64,000 bases of DNA from Catonia carolina (Eukaryota; Arthropoda; Insecta; Hemiptera; Achilidae), in assembly GCA_035578175.1 (NCBI GenBank), contig JAQMRL010000006.1:29018393-29082392 (forward strand). The letters are read 5' to 3'. The first letter of the stretch is position 1, and the number at the start of each line of letters is the position of its first letter. The translations under genes and the position numbers were made by a program. Of this stretch, positions 11,035 to 20,797 are shown piece by piece. The notes under the pieces are model-generated. The model saw only the letters and a program-made list of their open reading frames with translations, did no database searches and had not been told where the DNA came from.

Positions 11035-12945
11035 ATGACCCTTCAATTACGTCATTTCATCCTTCTCAATATACTCCGAGGCATTCACCAATTCGTAAAA
11101 ACAACTCCTATTCACATTTTTCATGGGATTTACCTCTTTCCCATCCAGGATACATTCATTTACGAATCCTCAATCCCTTTGATTTACACCGTCCCTTTAA
11201 CAAACCCAACATCTTACTTTACTCACGAACATGTCATCCCTTTCCCATCATGCACCTTCAACCAAAGCAACTCATCTTGTACTCCTGAGACTCCAGAATT
11301 TATGATTCCTCGCAACTTTACCCAATTTTTATTTACCCTAATCAACCAATCGTCTACTGTGGATCTTCAAGAAGAACAACCGACATGTCAAATGAAACAA
11401 GAACATCAGTGTCAACTCCCAAATGCTCTTCATAAATTATATAATGCGACAACTCACGTTTTGTTTAATCAAGATGAAAATGAACGACTTGAACCATCCC
11501 GCTCACGACGTACGCTGGATTTCATCGGACGTTTCCTTAGCTGGTGCTGTTCTGTTGCGACTACTGATGAATTACATGCAGTCGAATATAATGAGCAGTT
11601 CCTAACACAACATCTAAACACCTTACAAGAACTTCTTCACATAGACCACCGCCATTTAACATCTACAACCAACAAATTCAACTCAACGATTCAAAAACTC
11701 CAACAATTATTTCATCAATCTGAACAAGATTTTAAAGATATTGCACTTCACCTACAGGAACAAGAAATGCAAGAAACAAAAAACTGGTTTTCCATTCTTC
11801 ATTATTTCTACTTTGCTTATCTCCACATCTTTGTCTCCGCATATGATACTCACTACAACAAAATTAAACAGGACTGTTTTTCTCATCAAGTTCCAACAGA
11901 TATTTTAACTTCACAAGTTCTACTTAATGATCTTCAAAAATTGCAAACCAAAATTCAACACCATAACAAAGAGTTAGCTATACCTTTGCGTCAACTTAAA
12001 AAATATCAGCATCTAAAGTTAACAACATGCAGTTTTTACAAGAAACAAATTATAATAAAAATACAAATTCCGCTAAAAACATTGACTTCAAACTACGAAC
12101 TGTACAAGTATTCACCTGTTCCTCTTCAATGGTACAAAGAATCATGCGTTTTATCAAGTGAACCTTTCTACATTATCAATTCAACGTCCAGAGTGCAAAT
12201 TATTGAACATTCCTCTCCAACTTGCCAACCAGACAAAGGATTATGCTTACTGCCTCGCCACACGTCAAATCCAATGTTAAAATCATCTTGCCTACGACAA
12301 ATCATCCAGGGAGCTTCAATTCAAGAATTGCAGAAGTTTTGTGTTTTCCATTGTACACCATCAATGTTGATGTCCATCTTTGAGAAGTCACCAGTTGAAT
12401 TTCTGATCACCAATATTCTTCCTAATACTACTATTAATTGTCCTAATTCCTCAATCCTTCTTACTCCTGTTAACATCGGCGTCACTCATGTACAACTGCC
12501 TTGTAACTGTACACTACAACATAATCTCAAAACCCTTATCCACACTGTTTTTCCTTGCGACTATAGATCCCCTACAAGTTTCCAGTTGAAACACTTCATC
12601 CCATTATCATGGACCAATATTCCTACACTACCTTTTTTACATTTTGTTGATTACTCGCCACCTTTGACAAACAATTTGTCCTACATCCTCAACCAACATT
12701 GGAACACATCCTTCCCAATTATAAATCAAATCGATCCTTTACCCGCCAACTTAAACAAACCCATTAAATTACCTAATGACTGGAGTACTATTATAACACA
12801 AACATATTTTCATCAAATTATAATGTATTCATGGTTAAGCGTGATAACACTTTTAAATGTATATGTACTTTTTAAAATAAAATTAATGTCACAAATCAAT
12901 AATCAGGCTAAGTCACCCAGTATAACGATATCAACTTTGCGATAA
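11035..12945 (+). CDS. env: Envelope fusion protein (baculovirus F / errantivirus Env type)
   Basis: An uninterrupted frame of 636 residues with a good start context (CACCATGA). A furin-type site RSRR ends at about residue 159 and is followed by a hydrophobic fusion-peptide-like stretch starting TLDFIGRFLSWCC. A helical, Gln-rich region follows (~190-330), then a Cys-rich ectodomain pattern typical of insect F-like proteins (TCSFYKK, WYKESC, CLLPRH, LPCNC), several N-glycosylation sequons, a single membrane segment at ~593-612 and a short ~24-residue tail. The N terminus is only weakly signal-like. It would act at the cell surface in membrane fusion. A splice acceptor TTATCATAG lies just upstream, near 11024, which suggests expression from a spliced message. 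No disabling change is visible. Confidence 0.85.
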   Translation: MTLQLRHFILLNILRGIHQFVKTTPIHIFHGIYLFPIQDTFIYESSIPLIYTVPLTNPTSYFTHEHVIPFPSCTFNQSNSSCTPETPEFMIPRNFTQFLFTLINQSSTVDLQEEQPTCQMKQEHQCQLPNALHKLYNATTHVLFNQDENERLEPSRSRRTLDFIGRFLSWCCSVATTDELHAVEYNEQFLTQHLNTLQELLHIDHRHLTSTTNKFNSTIQKLQQLFHQSEQDFKDIALHLQEQEMQETKNWFSILHYFYFAYLHIFVSAYDTHYNKIKQDCFSHQVPTDILTSQVLLNDLQKLQTKIQHHNKELAIPLRQLKKYQHLKLTTCSFYKKQIIIKIQIPLKTLTSNYELYKYSPVPLQWYKESCVLSSEPFYIINSTSRVQIIEHSSPTCQPDKGLCLLPRHTSNPMLKSSCLRQIIQGASIQELQKFCVFHCTPSMLMSIFEKSPVEFLITNILPNTTINCPNSSILLTPVNIGVTHVQLPCNCTLQHNLKTLIHTVFPCDYRSPTSFQLKHFIPLSWTNIPTLPFLHFVDYSPPLTNNLSYILNQHWNTSFPIINQIDPLPANLNKPIKLPNDWSTIITQTYFHQIIMYSWLSVITLLNVYVLFKIKLMSQINNQAKSPSITISTLR

Positions 12946-13138
12946 AATCTTAATTGTTCTTATTTCAAATAATGTAACTAATTGCAAATGCCTGCCTTTA
13001 AATAAATTATAACTATCTTGTTAAAGTCATACTTAGTAAAATGTAAAGTTTACTTGATTATTTTTCTCAACATACAAAAGGAGATGTTCTTGTTTTAGGT
13101 ATACACACTTGTATTGCCCAGAGATGGAAATTTTCTTT

Positions 13139-13149
13139 AGGGGGGGAGG
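13139..13149 (+). promoter_or_regulatory. Polypurine tract (plus-strand primer)
   Basis: The purine run AGGGGGGAGG lies immediately before the TG that opens the 3' LTR. This is the expected position for RNase H-resistant priming of second-strand DNA. It is the longest G run in this AT-rich region. Confidence 0.8.
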
Positions 13150-13185
13150 TGTAAGATATTTCAAGATTTCTTGAAACATCTTACA
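13150..13185 (+). repeat. Near-perfect hairpin at LTR terminus
   Basis: Two 17-base arms, 13150-13166 and 13169-13185, are reverse complements except for one position, around a 2-base TT loop. The first arm starts exactly at the LTR terminus. Confidence 0.85.
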
Positions 13186-14664
13186 ATAGCAGACAGGTTT
13201 GTCTGTTAAATTTTTTTAAATTCAAATAATTTTTTTAAGTGTCAATAAATTGTTTAGACACCCTGTAATTTAATTTAATTTTATAAATTTTATTAATCAA
13301 TTTTATATTAAAATCATTGTTAACTAGAAGTTCTGTATTGAATATTTTTCTAAAGCGAATATCCGGTGTTATATTACTTGGTTTTTTCCGTTAATATTTT
13401 TCCTCGCTAACGTTACGTTAGGCTTAAATGGGTTTTATAATATGTGTAATTGTTCTTATAATTGAATTCCCATCTCTTTCAATACAATCGACCGTCGCGT
13501 GATATGTTCTCTGTACTTACGATTTACGCTGACGCTTCTTTTTATGTACATTGAACCGTCTTTTTCAATGTCAACGTTTAACTTTTCTCGTGCGTTAATT
13601 TTTTCTTATATTCTGCGCCTTTGCTTTGTAGCTGTGGACGAGTGAACATCCTTATTAGCTCCAGGTAATTTATCTATAATGATTTTCTTTAAACTATATC
13701 TAAAATTTAAATTTAAAATGATTATTTAATCCCGGTTAGGATTTTGGCTAAAATTTAATACGGCATGTTTTTATTTTAAGATATTTGGTGAATTTAATGT
13801 AAAACTATTTCCCTGATAATTTTTAAGTAATATTTTTAATAATTATTATAAAAGTTTAGATTTGGTATGTCTTTCGCATTCCAACTTAATATTAAAATTT
13901 AAAATCAGTATTTTTCTCAATTTCTTTTTTTTATTATTATTTCACATTTAAATTTTTCTTTCAATTCATCTGTTTAATTCAATTCTAGGTAGTTTCTTCA
14001 AATTAATTCTTATATTTTTCTTTTTGTAAAGCCAAGTTTTAATTTTAATCCAATATTTTTTTTTAAATATTTTTTTATTAATGATTTCTAAATTTCTAAC
14101 TAAATAATTTTAATAAATTTTTAAATGATTTTGTCCGGTAATTTTCTTTCTTTAAATCGTCCATCTGACAAACACTAGGCTAGTTCCGTTCTAACTTATT
14201 ATTTATTTATAATCCTTAAATTATGTACCTTTCAATTATTTTGGTTAGCATTGACAAGTTTCTGTAGTTATTTTTTATTGTTTTTGTTTGTTCCCGTTAT
14301 TTTGATTCAATTAATTAGGTATGACTAAGTTATTATTATATTTTTATAACTTCTATTAGATTTATTAATCACTTATCATTAATAAATTTTTTTTTATTAA
14401 AAAGTAGAAAAAACATATTTTACTTTAGTTTCAATTTTTGTTTAAGTTTAGTTTTAAATAAATTAATATTTTATTATTTTCACTCCAAGTTGTCTGTGTA
14501 ATATTTTTCATTCTTAGACCCGAGATTGATTTTTAAATCACACCTTCGCTCTTCCAACAGCGAGTTTTAGCTCTACCTGCTAGAATTTCTGGGTTATGCT
14601 TTGCATAGATTCAGAGAATGGAAATTTGGATTTTCTCTGCCGAATCCTATTGCCGTTTTCCTTA

Positions 14665-14955
14665 GGCAGAGTGGTGGAGGTTTTTCTATGCCCCTAAAGT
14701 ACCAGTTTGGCTGTGTTTTCATTTCAGTGTCTGGTGAAACACAGTTGAGCCGTTACTTTCTTTTTTTAGTCTGTTGCTACACTACATTTTGTCTGGTGAA
14801 GTTCGCTGTGCTTGTACCTCTTATTTAGTATGGTGGTTGTCGTCTACTTCGGTGGATATTCCTCCTTACTTAGTTTGATGTCTAGCACCTTACTTTGCCA
14901 TGCGAAATCTGGTGGAGGCTTCGTATTCTCATTACATAATCTAGTGGAGGTTGCC
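14665..14955 (+). repeat. Cluster of GGTGGAG-like motifs near LTR right end
   Basis: Seven related strings recur at irregular spacing: GTGGTGGAGG, CTGGTGAAAC, CTGGTGAAGT, ATGGTGGTTG, CGGTGGATAT, CTGGTGGAGG and TAGTGGAGGT, near 14671, 14732, 14793, 14829, 14850, 14910 and 14943. The block is less AT-rich than its surroundings. I know of no function. Confidence 0.5.
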
Positions 14956-14986
14956 TCTTTGGGTTGCCACACATTTTTACATTACA

Positions 14987-15627
14987 ATATTTTTACAAAA
15001 GAAAAAGAAAATACCATAATAAAATGAAGATTATTGGAATTAAATAGCTTAATCATTTTAATTAAAAATAATACTGAATTTGATTATATTTTAATAATTA
15101 ATTAAGCAAAGATTATCTCAATAAATCATCAAAGAAGGAATAATTCTGGTTCAGGGTAGAGTAATTAAAAAGAATTAAGTTCAGTTTACAATAATATAAT
15201 CGATATTTAATAAGTAAATCAATATTATTGGTTTTATTACCTCTATTTTTCTCTACAATTGAGATGAATAATATTGTTTTAATCTGTACTTAATTTAGGG
15301 TATTAGGAAGACAAAATATTTTCTTCTTATCTATTCTAAAAATTACAGTGGTTATAATGATTGTACAAGAGAATTTATATTTAAGATTTTTTTTTTTCAA
15401 TTAATCGCTCTTACGAGATAAGACTATTAGTACATGTAGATTATTCTAAAGAAATAATTAAGTTAATAATAATACTAGGTTCCTCTCACAAATAAGTTAA
15501 AATTGCATCAGCGTTTGTTGATTAACTTCCACAATGTGTTATGTAATACGTAACATAACAGAAATTCAGGATAACCTGGATAATCTAAACCCCGGGTAAT
15601 CCGCAACACCGTGTAATCCCAACTCCC
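14987..15627. other. AT-rich interval with possible pogo-like terminal fragment
   Basis: No coding potential. Near 15565-15620 there are repeated TAATCC/GATAATC strings (AACCTGGATAATC, CGGGTAATCCG) reminiscent of pogo/Tigger terminal repeats and similar in style to the start of the element at 41954. The match is weak. Confidence 0.3.
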
Positions 15628-16556
15628 AAAAATCTGGTGTGAAACACTCACACAACTTTCTCTTGCCAATGCAAATAATTAACAATATAGCCTTTTATTA
15701 GTAATAAAACATTAAAAATAAACAATAAAAAAACCTCAATAAACATAACCTAATTTTAATAATGAGTGAAAGAAGCAAAATGAAAATCAACCTCAGTTTG
15801 GCTTAAAAATACGGAAAGTCACTATTTCACGCTAAACTAGGCTCAGTAGAGAAAAGTACTATAAACAAAAGTTGTAGATTTTTTAATTTCCTATAAATTT
15901 GATTATATACACTTTTGTCTTAAAATGCATAATAAGGTTGAAATCTTAAAAAAATAGATTTTTTACACGTTTCCGTAAGAAAAAACAAAAAACGCTTATT
16001 ACTACTAAACTAAGCGTTATACAAAAAAATGTTTGAAATAAAAAATGTAGGTTTTTATATTCTCTACAACATTTTTGATTTATATGCATTTTTGATTTAA
16101 AATGCATATTTAAGCTGAAATCTTTAAAAAAAACAATTTTTTTACTAGAAAACGACCTTTCCAAGAATTTTAGCAGACATGGCGCCTACCCTATCTTGTA
16201 GAGCATAAAAAATGTAGTAAATGAGGCGATTTTTAAAAAAATCGTAGGAGCCGTTTGAGAACATCGCAAAAAATTTAAAAATGACACGAATAAACTAATA
16301 CTTCCATTTGACGGATTTTGATGAAAATGTTCGTGTCGTGTCCTCTAGTGGTATCTAACTTAAGTTTCAAGTTCGTACGATGTTCCGTTCTTGAGATATT
16401 TTGTTCACACCCACACACAGACCAATCGCTAAAAAACATGGTTTTGGGTTCAGGGGGGTCTGAAAACGTGTAGTATATCCGGTGAAACTCGATTTCGAAA
16501 AATCGACATAAAAACAATACTTTGCTTCCCATATATTTATATAGGCAAAAGAAAGT
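15628..16556 (-). mobile_element. Family A helentron-like (HINE/DINE-1 type) repeat, full copy
   Basis: A full-length ~0.93 kb copy. Read on the minus strand it begins with ACTTTCTTTTGCC-type sequence (the subterminal repeat), then a short GT-rich microsatellite (16404-16420 region), then ~700 bp of conserved AT-rich sequence, then GGCAAGAGAAAGT, and ends with the hairpin GTGTGAGTGTTTCACAC followed by CAGATTTTT. There is no coding frame. Ten other copies or pieces share this order in the window. The helentron assignment is inferred from architecture. Confidence 0.7.
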
Positions 16557-17749
16557 AAAAAAAGGTTGCGGTAAGGTATCGTGTCAATTACCGTTTTACT
16601 CTCTATAATAGGGTTAATACTGTTACCCTCAAATGAGATAGAGCCTTTTATTTTATAAATGGTCAGCTCTGCCAGCAAATCTTATTTACATGAGTCCTTA
16701 GATCGACTTCTGAGTGGTATGTAATTTATCATATTGCAGCAACCTTTTGATTAGTATATGGTAACCCGTCAGACGAGGTCCTGGTCCACCTGGGTGGAAG
16801 CTGTGCTACAATTTCTGCTAATGTGACATTTTCGTTGTACCAGCAGTACCCACAATAGCCTTAAAAATAATAGAGGAAGTATTGGTGTACACAAACTTAA
16901 CCGATTACTAAGCAAAACAGAATTTCGGAAAATATTATAAAGTGAGGAATTGGACTAAACTTTGAAACATAAACCACCTGATCCCAAAATATGATAAAAA
17001 TCTAATCTCTCAATATTACATTATAAACATAGGTACTTAATATTTCACAAGCAATTAAAATAAAACGTAGATACATAAAATTTTATCCAAGTTTTATTTA
17101 CGAAAAGTTAATTACTAAATTTTTTACTGGAAAAAACTAATTTTGCTGAAATTTAATTATTTTCTTAAAATAAAACTTTTATATTCTTTTTAATGTTTAT
17201 ACATCATAATATTTGTTAATTTTCACGTAATAATGTAATTATAAAATAATGAACGTAGAGGTCGTTTGAGTAATTAGAACGATAATAAATCACCGTTACA
17301 AATCAATTAACGGGAACGTTATACTTCGTTTGTGATCTGCTGTTAACCGGCCTTCAATTTTAATAAGCGTAATATAAAAAATAAAATAAACAAATAATAT
17401 TATAACTTTAATCAAAAATATGGATGTTATGTTTTTCTTTTGTTTAAAAGAATATTTAAACCATGAGTTTTTGTGATGTTAATTTTTTTAAATATTATGA
17501 AAACAAGGGGAACAATAACATATGTCCATTATTAAAATATTGCAATTCTTCGTTTTGTAAATGTTCGTTACATAAAAAATTAAACCGTGACAGAATCAGT
17601 GACGCAGTTATTAGAATGGTTCGTTTAACCCAAAGTTATATTATGGATATTATGGAAAATTTATATAAAAATTTATTGTATTTTTAAAATCTTTGTTTGA
17701 AACAAATAAAGTGAAAAATACGGGCACATATTTTCTTTTTAAGTCTCTT
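16557..17749. other. AT-rich interval without recognisable gene
   Basis: Only short frames occur, none with family resemblance. 16740-16870 is less AT-rich but has no recognisable feature. A 74-codon frame at 17463 has no known motif. Confidence 0.4.
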
Positions 17750-18549
17750 GACTTTTAATGTACTATTTAGTACATTCAACATCTCATGAACACTATACAA
17801 CATTGGTGTACTACTTGGAAAAATAAACTTAGTGCTGAAAAATCACAACACGTTACATTTACTCTCAGACGGCAAACTTGTCCCCCAGTTTATTTACACC
17901 GATCCCACAAAAACCCTCAGTGAAATACTTAGGACTGACATTAGGCAGAAGACTGACATGGAATCCACATACTAGACTTAAAAGGCAATCTCGTAACGCG
18001 CGGTTAAAACTTCTCTACAATCTTATTCACCATAAATCTCCTCTTTCAATCACTCAGAAACGTAACTGTTATAAGGTACTTCTTCGTCCTATTTAGACCT
18101 ACGGTTCAGTGATCTACGGATCAGCTAAAGTATCTAACGTAAAACGTATTCAGACATTCCAGAATAAAACTTTACGCATTATCGCAGGCTATCCGACATA
18201 TATGTCAGTAACAAAACATAACATAGAGACCTTAACATCGAAACGGTAGACGAAACAATAAAGAAACTATACAGACGTTTTCATAGCAAATTATACTATC
18301 ACACAAATCCACAAATTCAGTCATTGTCCGTTCTTCACTTACCACACAACCCACCTAGAAGACTGCAAAGGCAATGGAGTAGAGACCTTTTGTGAATCGT
18401 CTTGAGGGGTTGCCGCTGGGCGACTGTCTCACACAAGTGACATAAAGACAGTAATACTAAACTATTGACATTTAAACTGCTGGTTGTGTTAAATTTTTAC
18501 ACAGCTGTAGTTTCTTTTTCTCAAATAAAGCCAAAAAAAAGAAAAAAAA
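17750..18549 (+). pseudogene. Decayed Jockey-like reverse transcriptase C terminus
   Basis: Frames in order read WCTTWKNKLSAEKSQHVTF, then VKYLGLTLGRRLTWNPHTR, then a KVLLRPI stop TYGS-type segment, then QTFQNKTLRIIAGYP. These match the end of the RT and the C-terminal region of insect Jockey elements. Several stops and frameshifts are present. The 3' end is clear: TCAAATAAAG followed by an A-rich tail ending near 18549. It is 5' truncated, as usual for target-primed insertions. Related fragments lie at 25855 and 51110. Confidence 0.8.
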
Positions 18550-18714
18550 TTGCTTGAAAATGCCAAATACACTTCTGTGTTTTGTCATTTATTCGAATAA
18601 AATAACAAAAACCAAGCTTCAAAACGAGCCGTACCTGAAATTTTTATGTGTTTTACTTGGTGGGATACGAGGTTCCAAACACAGGCTTCATCTTTCATTG
18701 TACGTAGTATAGTC

Positions 18715-18784
18715 AAATTTATCTCCTCTGAGAGTAATGAATTTCATTATACAGCCAGACCCTATGGTGAATGAAGTGAAGATG
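18715..18784 (+). repeat. Family C SINE-like fragment interrupted by family D SINE
   Basis: The segment TCTCCTCTGAGAGTAATGAA through GTGAATGAAGTGAAGATG matches the middle of the family C repeat (for example 27930-27990). It stops at 18784, where the tRNA-derived SINE begins. The rest of the family C copy is not present beyond that SINE. Confidence 0.7.
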
Positions 18785-18934
18785 TTGCAATTACTGCTAA
18801 TGCAGACGGTGAAGGCTGAAATTATTTTTGTAACGTATGAAAATATGCCGTGCCTGAATGGGATTCGAACCCAAGACCGCATGATGAGAGGCGAGCACTT
18901 TACCAACCACGCCAATGCGGCCGGTAAAAAAAGT
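18785..18934 (-). mobile_element. Family D tRNA-derived SINE
   Basis: On the minus strand it has an A-box-like TGGCGTGGTTGG, then a B box GGTTCGAATCC with perfect tRNA spacing, then a ~70 bp unrelated body ending near GCAGTAATTGCAA. It is flanked by the direct repeat GAAGTGAAGATG at 18773-18784 and 18935-18946, consistent with a target-site duplication. A second copy, lacking the head, is at 33425-33565. Pol III transcription is inferred from the boxes. Confidence 0.75.
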
Positions 18935-18946
18935 GAAGTGAAGATG

Positions 18947-19169
18947 TGGGTTTTTTCTCTTATTCCCCCGCCACAGTAGAACTACTGAATTTTAGTGTCT
19001 TATCTTATCTGAATTGTTCTACTCAATTGTAGTATCTTACCTTAATGTATTGTATTCCGTAATATAAAATATTAAATAAAATAAATTAAACCACAATGGA
19101 AAATACGTTAGTATTCAGTTATTGTTGTTCCTCACTGTACGGTAAAAAGCTGCCATTGCTACTGTGGCG
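18947..19169. other. Short AT-rich spacer
   Basis: No feature recognised between the family D SINE and the Merlin fragment. Confidence 0.3.
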
Positions 19170-19428
19170 ATGAATTTGTTTGATTTAGTTCGTAGTGTAA
19201 ATTCTAAAGTAAAGGCTGTGGAATATTTGCAAGAACGAAATATTCTTCACGAGCAGCGCGTCTGTCAAAAGTGGTTATGATATGACTTTGTCACTTACAG
19301 ATAAAACGATGGCGGTACAGCCGCGCGTGTCGTGTTGAAGTGGGTTTAAGAGTAGGTATATGGCTCGAAGGTAGTAGATTATCTCTAAGAAAAGTTGTTT
19401 GGTTCATTTACTGTTGGTGTAAAGAATA

Positions 19429-20343
19429 CGAGGTGTGGCTGTTAAATAACAAGACTGACGTTGTAAAAAAATTTTTTTTTATGCATAATCACTTATTGTC
19501 ACCTTCAATACACACTCCTTCTCTATCTTTACAACTCTCCATGCGAATTTTCCATTGTTGGAAACAGTGCTGGAAGTCATCTTCTATCAGCTCCTTCTGG
19601 CCGCTTTCTCTTTTACAGCTTACACAGACTCAAATCTTGTCCCTTTTAATGCGTATTTCACCTTAGCGAACAGGTAGAGGTCACATGGTGCAAGATCTGG
19701 TGAATAAGGTGGATGTTTTAACACTGAAATGCTGTACTTGGCTAGGAACCTCTTGACAGATAACGCGGAATGAGCTGGTGCATTGTCTTGGTGGAGAACC
19801 CATGATTTGTCCTTCCACATTTCAGGGCGTTTTTCCTTACTCTTTGACGTAGTTTAGAAAGTACCTCAAGGTAGTAATATTGATTAATTGTTTGACTTTC
19901 AGGAACCCAGTAAAGGTACACAATCCCATGGATATAAAAAAAGACAATCATCATTGCTTTAAATTTTGACTTGCTCTTTCGAGCTTTTTTGGCTCTCGGT
20001 GAAGTTCGGCTCTTCCAATGCATGGATTGGCGTTTCCTTTTCGGATCATAAGTAATTGGCGTTTCATTACATGTAATTATCTTCTACCTGTTTCCTAAGG
20101 TGAAATCTGCATTAAAAGGAACAAGATTTGAGTCTGTGGAAGCTGTAAAAGAGAAAGCGGTACGTGTCCTGAAGGAGCTGACAGAAGATAACTTTCAGCA
20201 CTGTTTCCAACAAAGGAAAATTCGTATGGAGCGTTGCGGGAATAGAGAAGGAGTGTATATTGAAAGTGAAAATAAGTGATTATATGTATAAAATAAAAAT
20301 GAAATTTTTTACGTCAGTCTCGTTATTTAATAGCCACACCTCG
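19429..20343 (-). mobile_element. Fold-back mariner element, flanked by TA
   Basis: TA dinucleotides flank both ends (19427-19428 and 20344-20345). Both termini carry the same mariner 3' end, CGAGGTGTGGCT..., in inverted orientation. The minus strand from ~20090 down to 19429 is the C-terminal half of a mariner transposase. Motifs are WVPESQT, VLHQDNAPAHSALSV, YSPDLAPCD (two of the catalytic aspartates) and YALKGTRFESV, with a frameshift before the WKDKSWV segment. From ~20096 to 20343 the sequence switches to an inverted copy of the same element's last ~250 bp. The N-terminal half is absent. Confidence 0.85.
20096..20343 (+). repeat. Inverted second copy of mariner 3' end
   Basis: Reverse complement of 19429 to ~19675 with scattered differences, such as GTTATTTAATAGCC against the left arm's GGCTGTTAAATAAC. 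Together the two arms would form a long hairpin. Confidence 0.8.
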
Positions 20344-20629
20344 TATACCACAACGAAATTCTGTGCAGATGAGGTAGGGTTGTCGGCTAACGCTGTTACA
20401 GACTGGAAAAATTATATGCGCGAGGTGTGCACGAATTCTATTCTACGAAACCTCATCCAAATAGGCGAACTGACAATAATATAAGTAAGTTGTAAAATAT
20501 TAATGTAGGATTTTAAAAAATATGTTTCTCATTTTATCGTTAAAAATACTAAAAGCATATAAGAAACATCCAAAAAATGTAAAAAAACATACTGGCGGAG
20601 GAACAAGAAAAAAGACCCAAAGATGTTAT

Positions 20630-20797
20630 TTGCAGGATGGGAATATGTGCTTTTCAGAGGGCCTGGTATACTGATAAGCATATTTTCAACTTAGTGAGGA
20701 AGGCATTGGAAACCTCATCATTTCTTATTTACTTAGTATAACCTATAGAGGTGTAAACGAGCCTTTCAGGTGATGACCTTAACAACAAAAACAACGA
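20630..20797 (+). repeat. Family C SINE-like fragment
   Basis: Matches the 3' half of family C: GTGCTTTTCAGAGGGCCTGG, then GTGAGGAAGGCATTGG, then a tail ACAACAAAAACAAC. It is 5' truncated and diverged. Confidence 0.65.

Larger units (their letters stand above)
1..14986 (+). mobile_element. Large env-bearing Ty3/gypsy LTR retroelement, 5' LTR outside window
   Basis: Gag, Pol, Env, a polypurine tract and a 3' LTR follow one another on the plus strand, as in an endogenous errantivirus-like retroelement. The 5' LTR is not in the window: the hairpin that opens the 3' LTR (13150-13185) has no counterpart in 1-1278. None of the three genes has a stop or frameshift, so the copy looks young. It is unusually long: leader of at least 1.3 kb, 3.5 kb between pol and env, and an LTR of about 1.8 kb. 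The right boundary (14986) is provisional because it rests only on a TGTAA...TTACA terminal match. The GPY/F module at the Pol C terminus and the D,D35E integrase place it in Ty3/gypsy (Metaviridae). Confidence 0.85.
13150..14986 (+). repeat. 3' LTR of the gypsy-type element
   Basis: It starts with TGTAAGATATTTCAAG directly after the polypurine tract and may end with ATTACA at 14986, giving TGTAA/TTACA terminal symmetry. A polyadenylation signal AATAAA lies at 14457-14462. A strong donor-like CCAG|GTAATT sits at 13665, suggesting that the leader transcribed from the 5' LTR contains a splice donor used for env. The left end is secure. The right end is uncertain because the 5' LTR is absent for comparison; an earlier end near 14500 is possible. 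Confidence 0.6.
19170..20485 (+). pseudogene. Merlin (ISXO2-like) transposase fragment, split by mariner
   Basis: The left part starts at ATG 19170 and reads MNLFDLVRSVNSKVKAVEYL, then QERNILHEQR, then after frameshifts VGLRVGIWLEGSRLSLRKVV and FIYCW. The right part, after 20345, continues TTKFCADEVGLSANAVTDWK and REVCTNSILRNLIQIGEL. This is the N-terminal region of Merlin/IS1595-type (ISXO2) transposases. The catalytic DDE part is missing and at least two frameshifts are present, so it is dead. The mariner lies inside it at 19429-20343; omitting the mariner and one TA rejoins the two parts in frame. Confidence 0.75.

Noticed and set aside
11035..12945. Env as a domesticated host gene (Iris-like)
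   Set aside because: It is followed within 200 bases by a polypurine tract and LTR and preceded by gag-pol of the same orientation, so it belongs to the retroelement.
14601..15027. Two small frames at the right end of the LTR
   Set aside because: No similarity to known proteins; the block is better described by its repeated GGTGGAG motif.
15946..16678. Frames recurring in family A copies (also 24695, 34967, 49614, 56813)
   Set aside because: They are short, differ between copies and are not preserved in frame, so family A looks non-coding.
17463..17687. 74-codon frame starting MSFCDVNFFKYY
   Set aside because: Has an ATG but no recognisable domain, no splice or promoter context and low-complexity AT-rich composition; chance is likely.
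18840..18934. A functional tRNA gene on the minus strand
   Set aside because: The A and B boxes fit, but the acceptor and anticodon stems do not close properly, and the sequence is a dispersed SINE with a body and target duplication.
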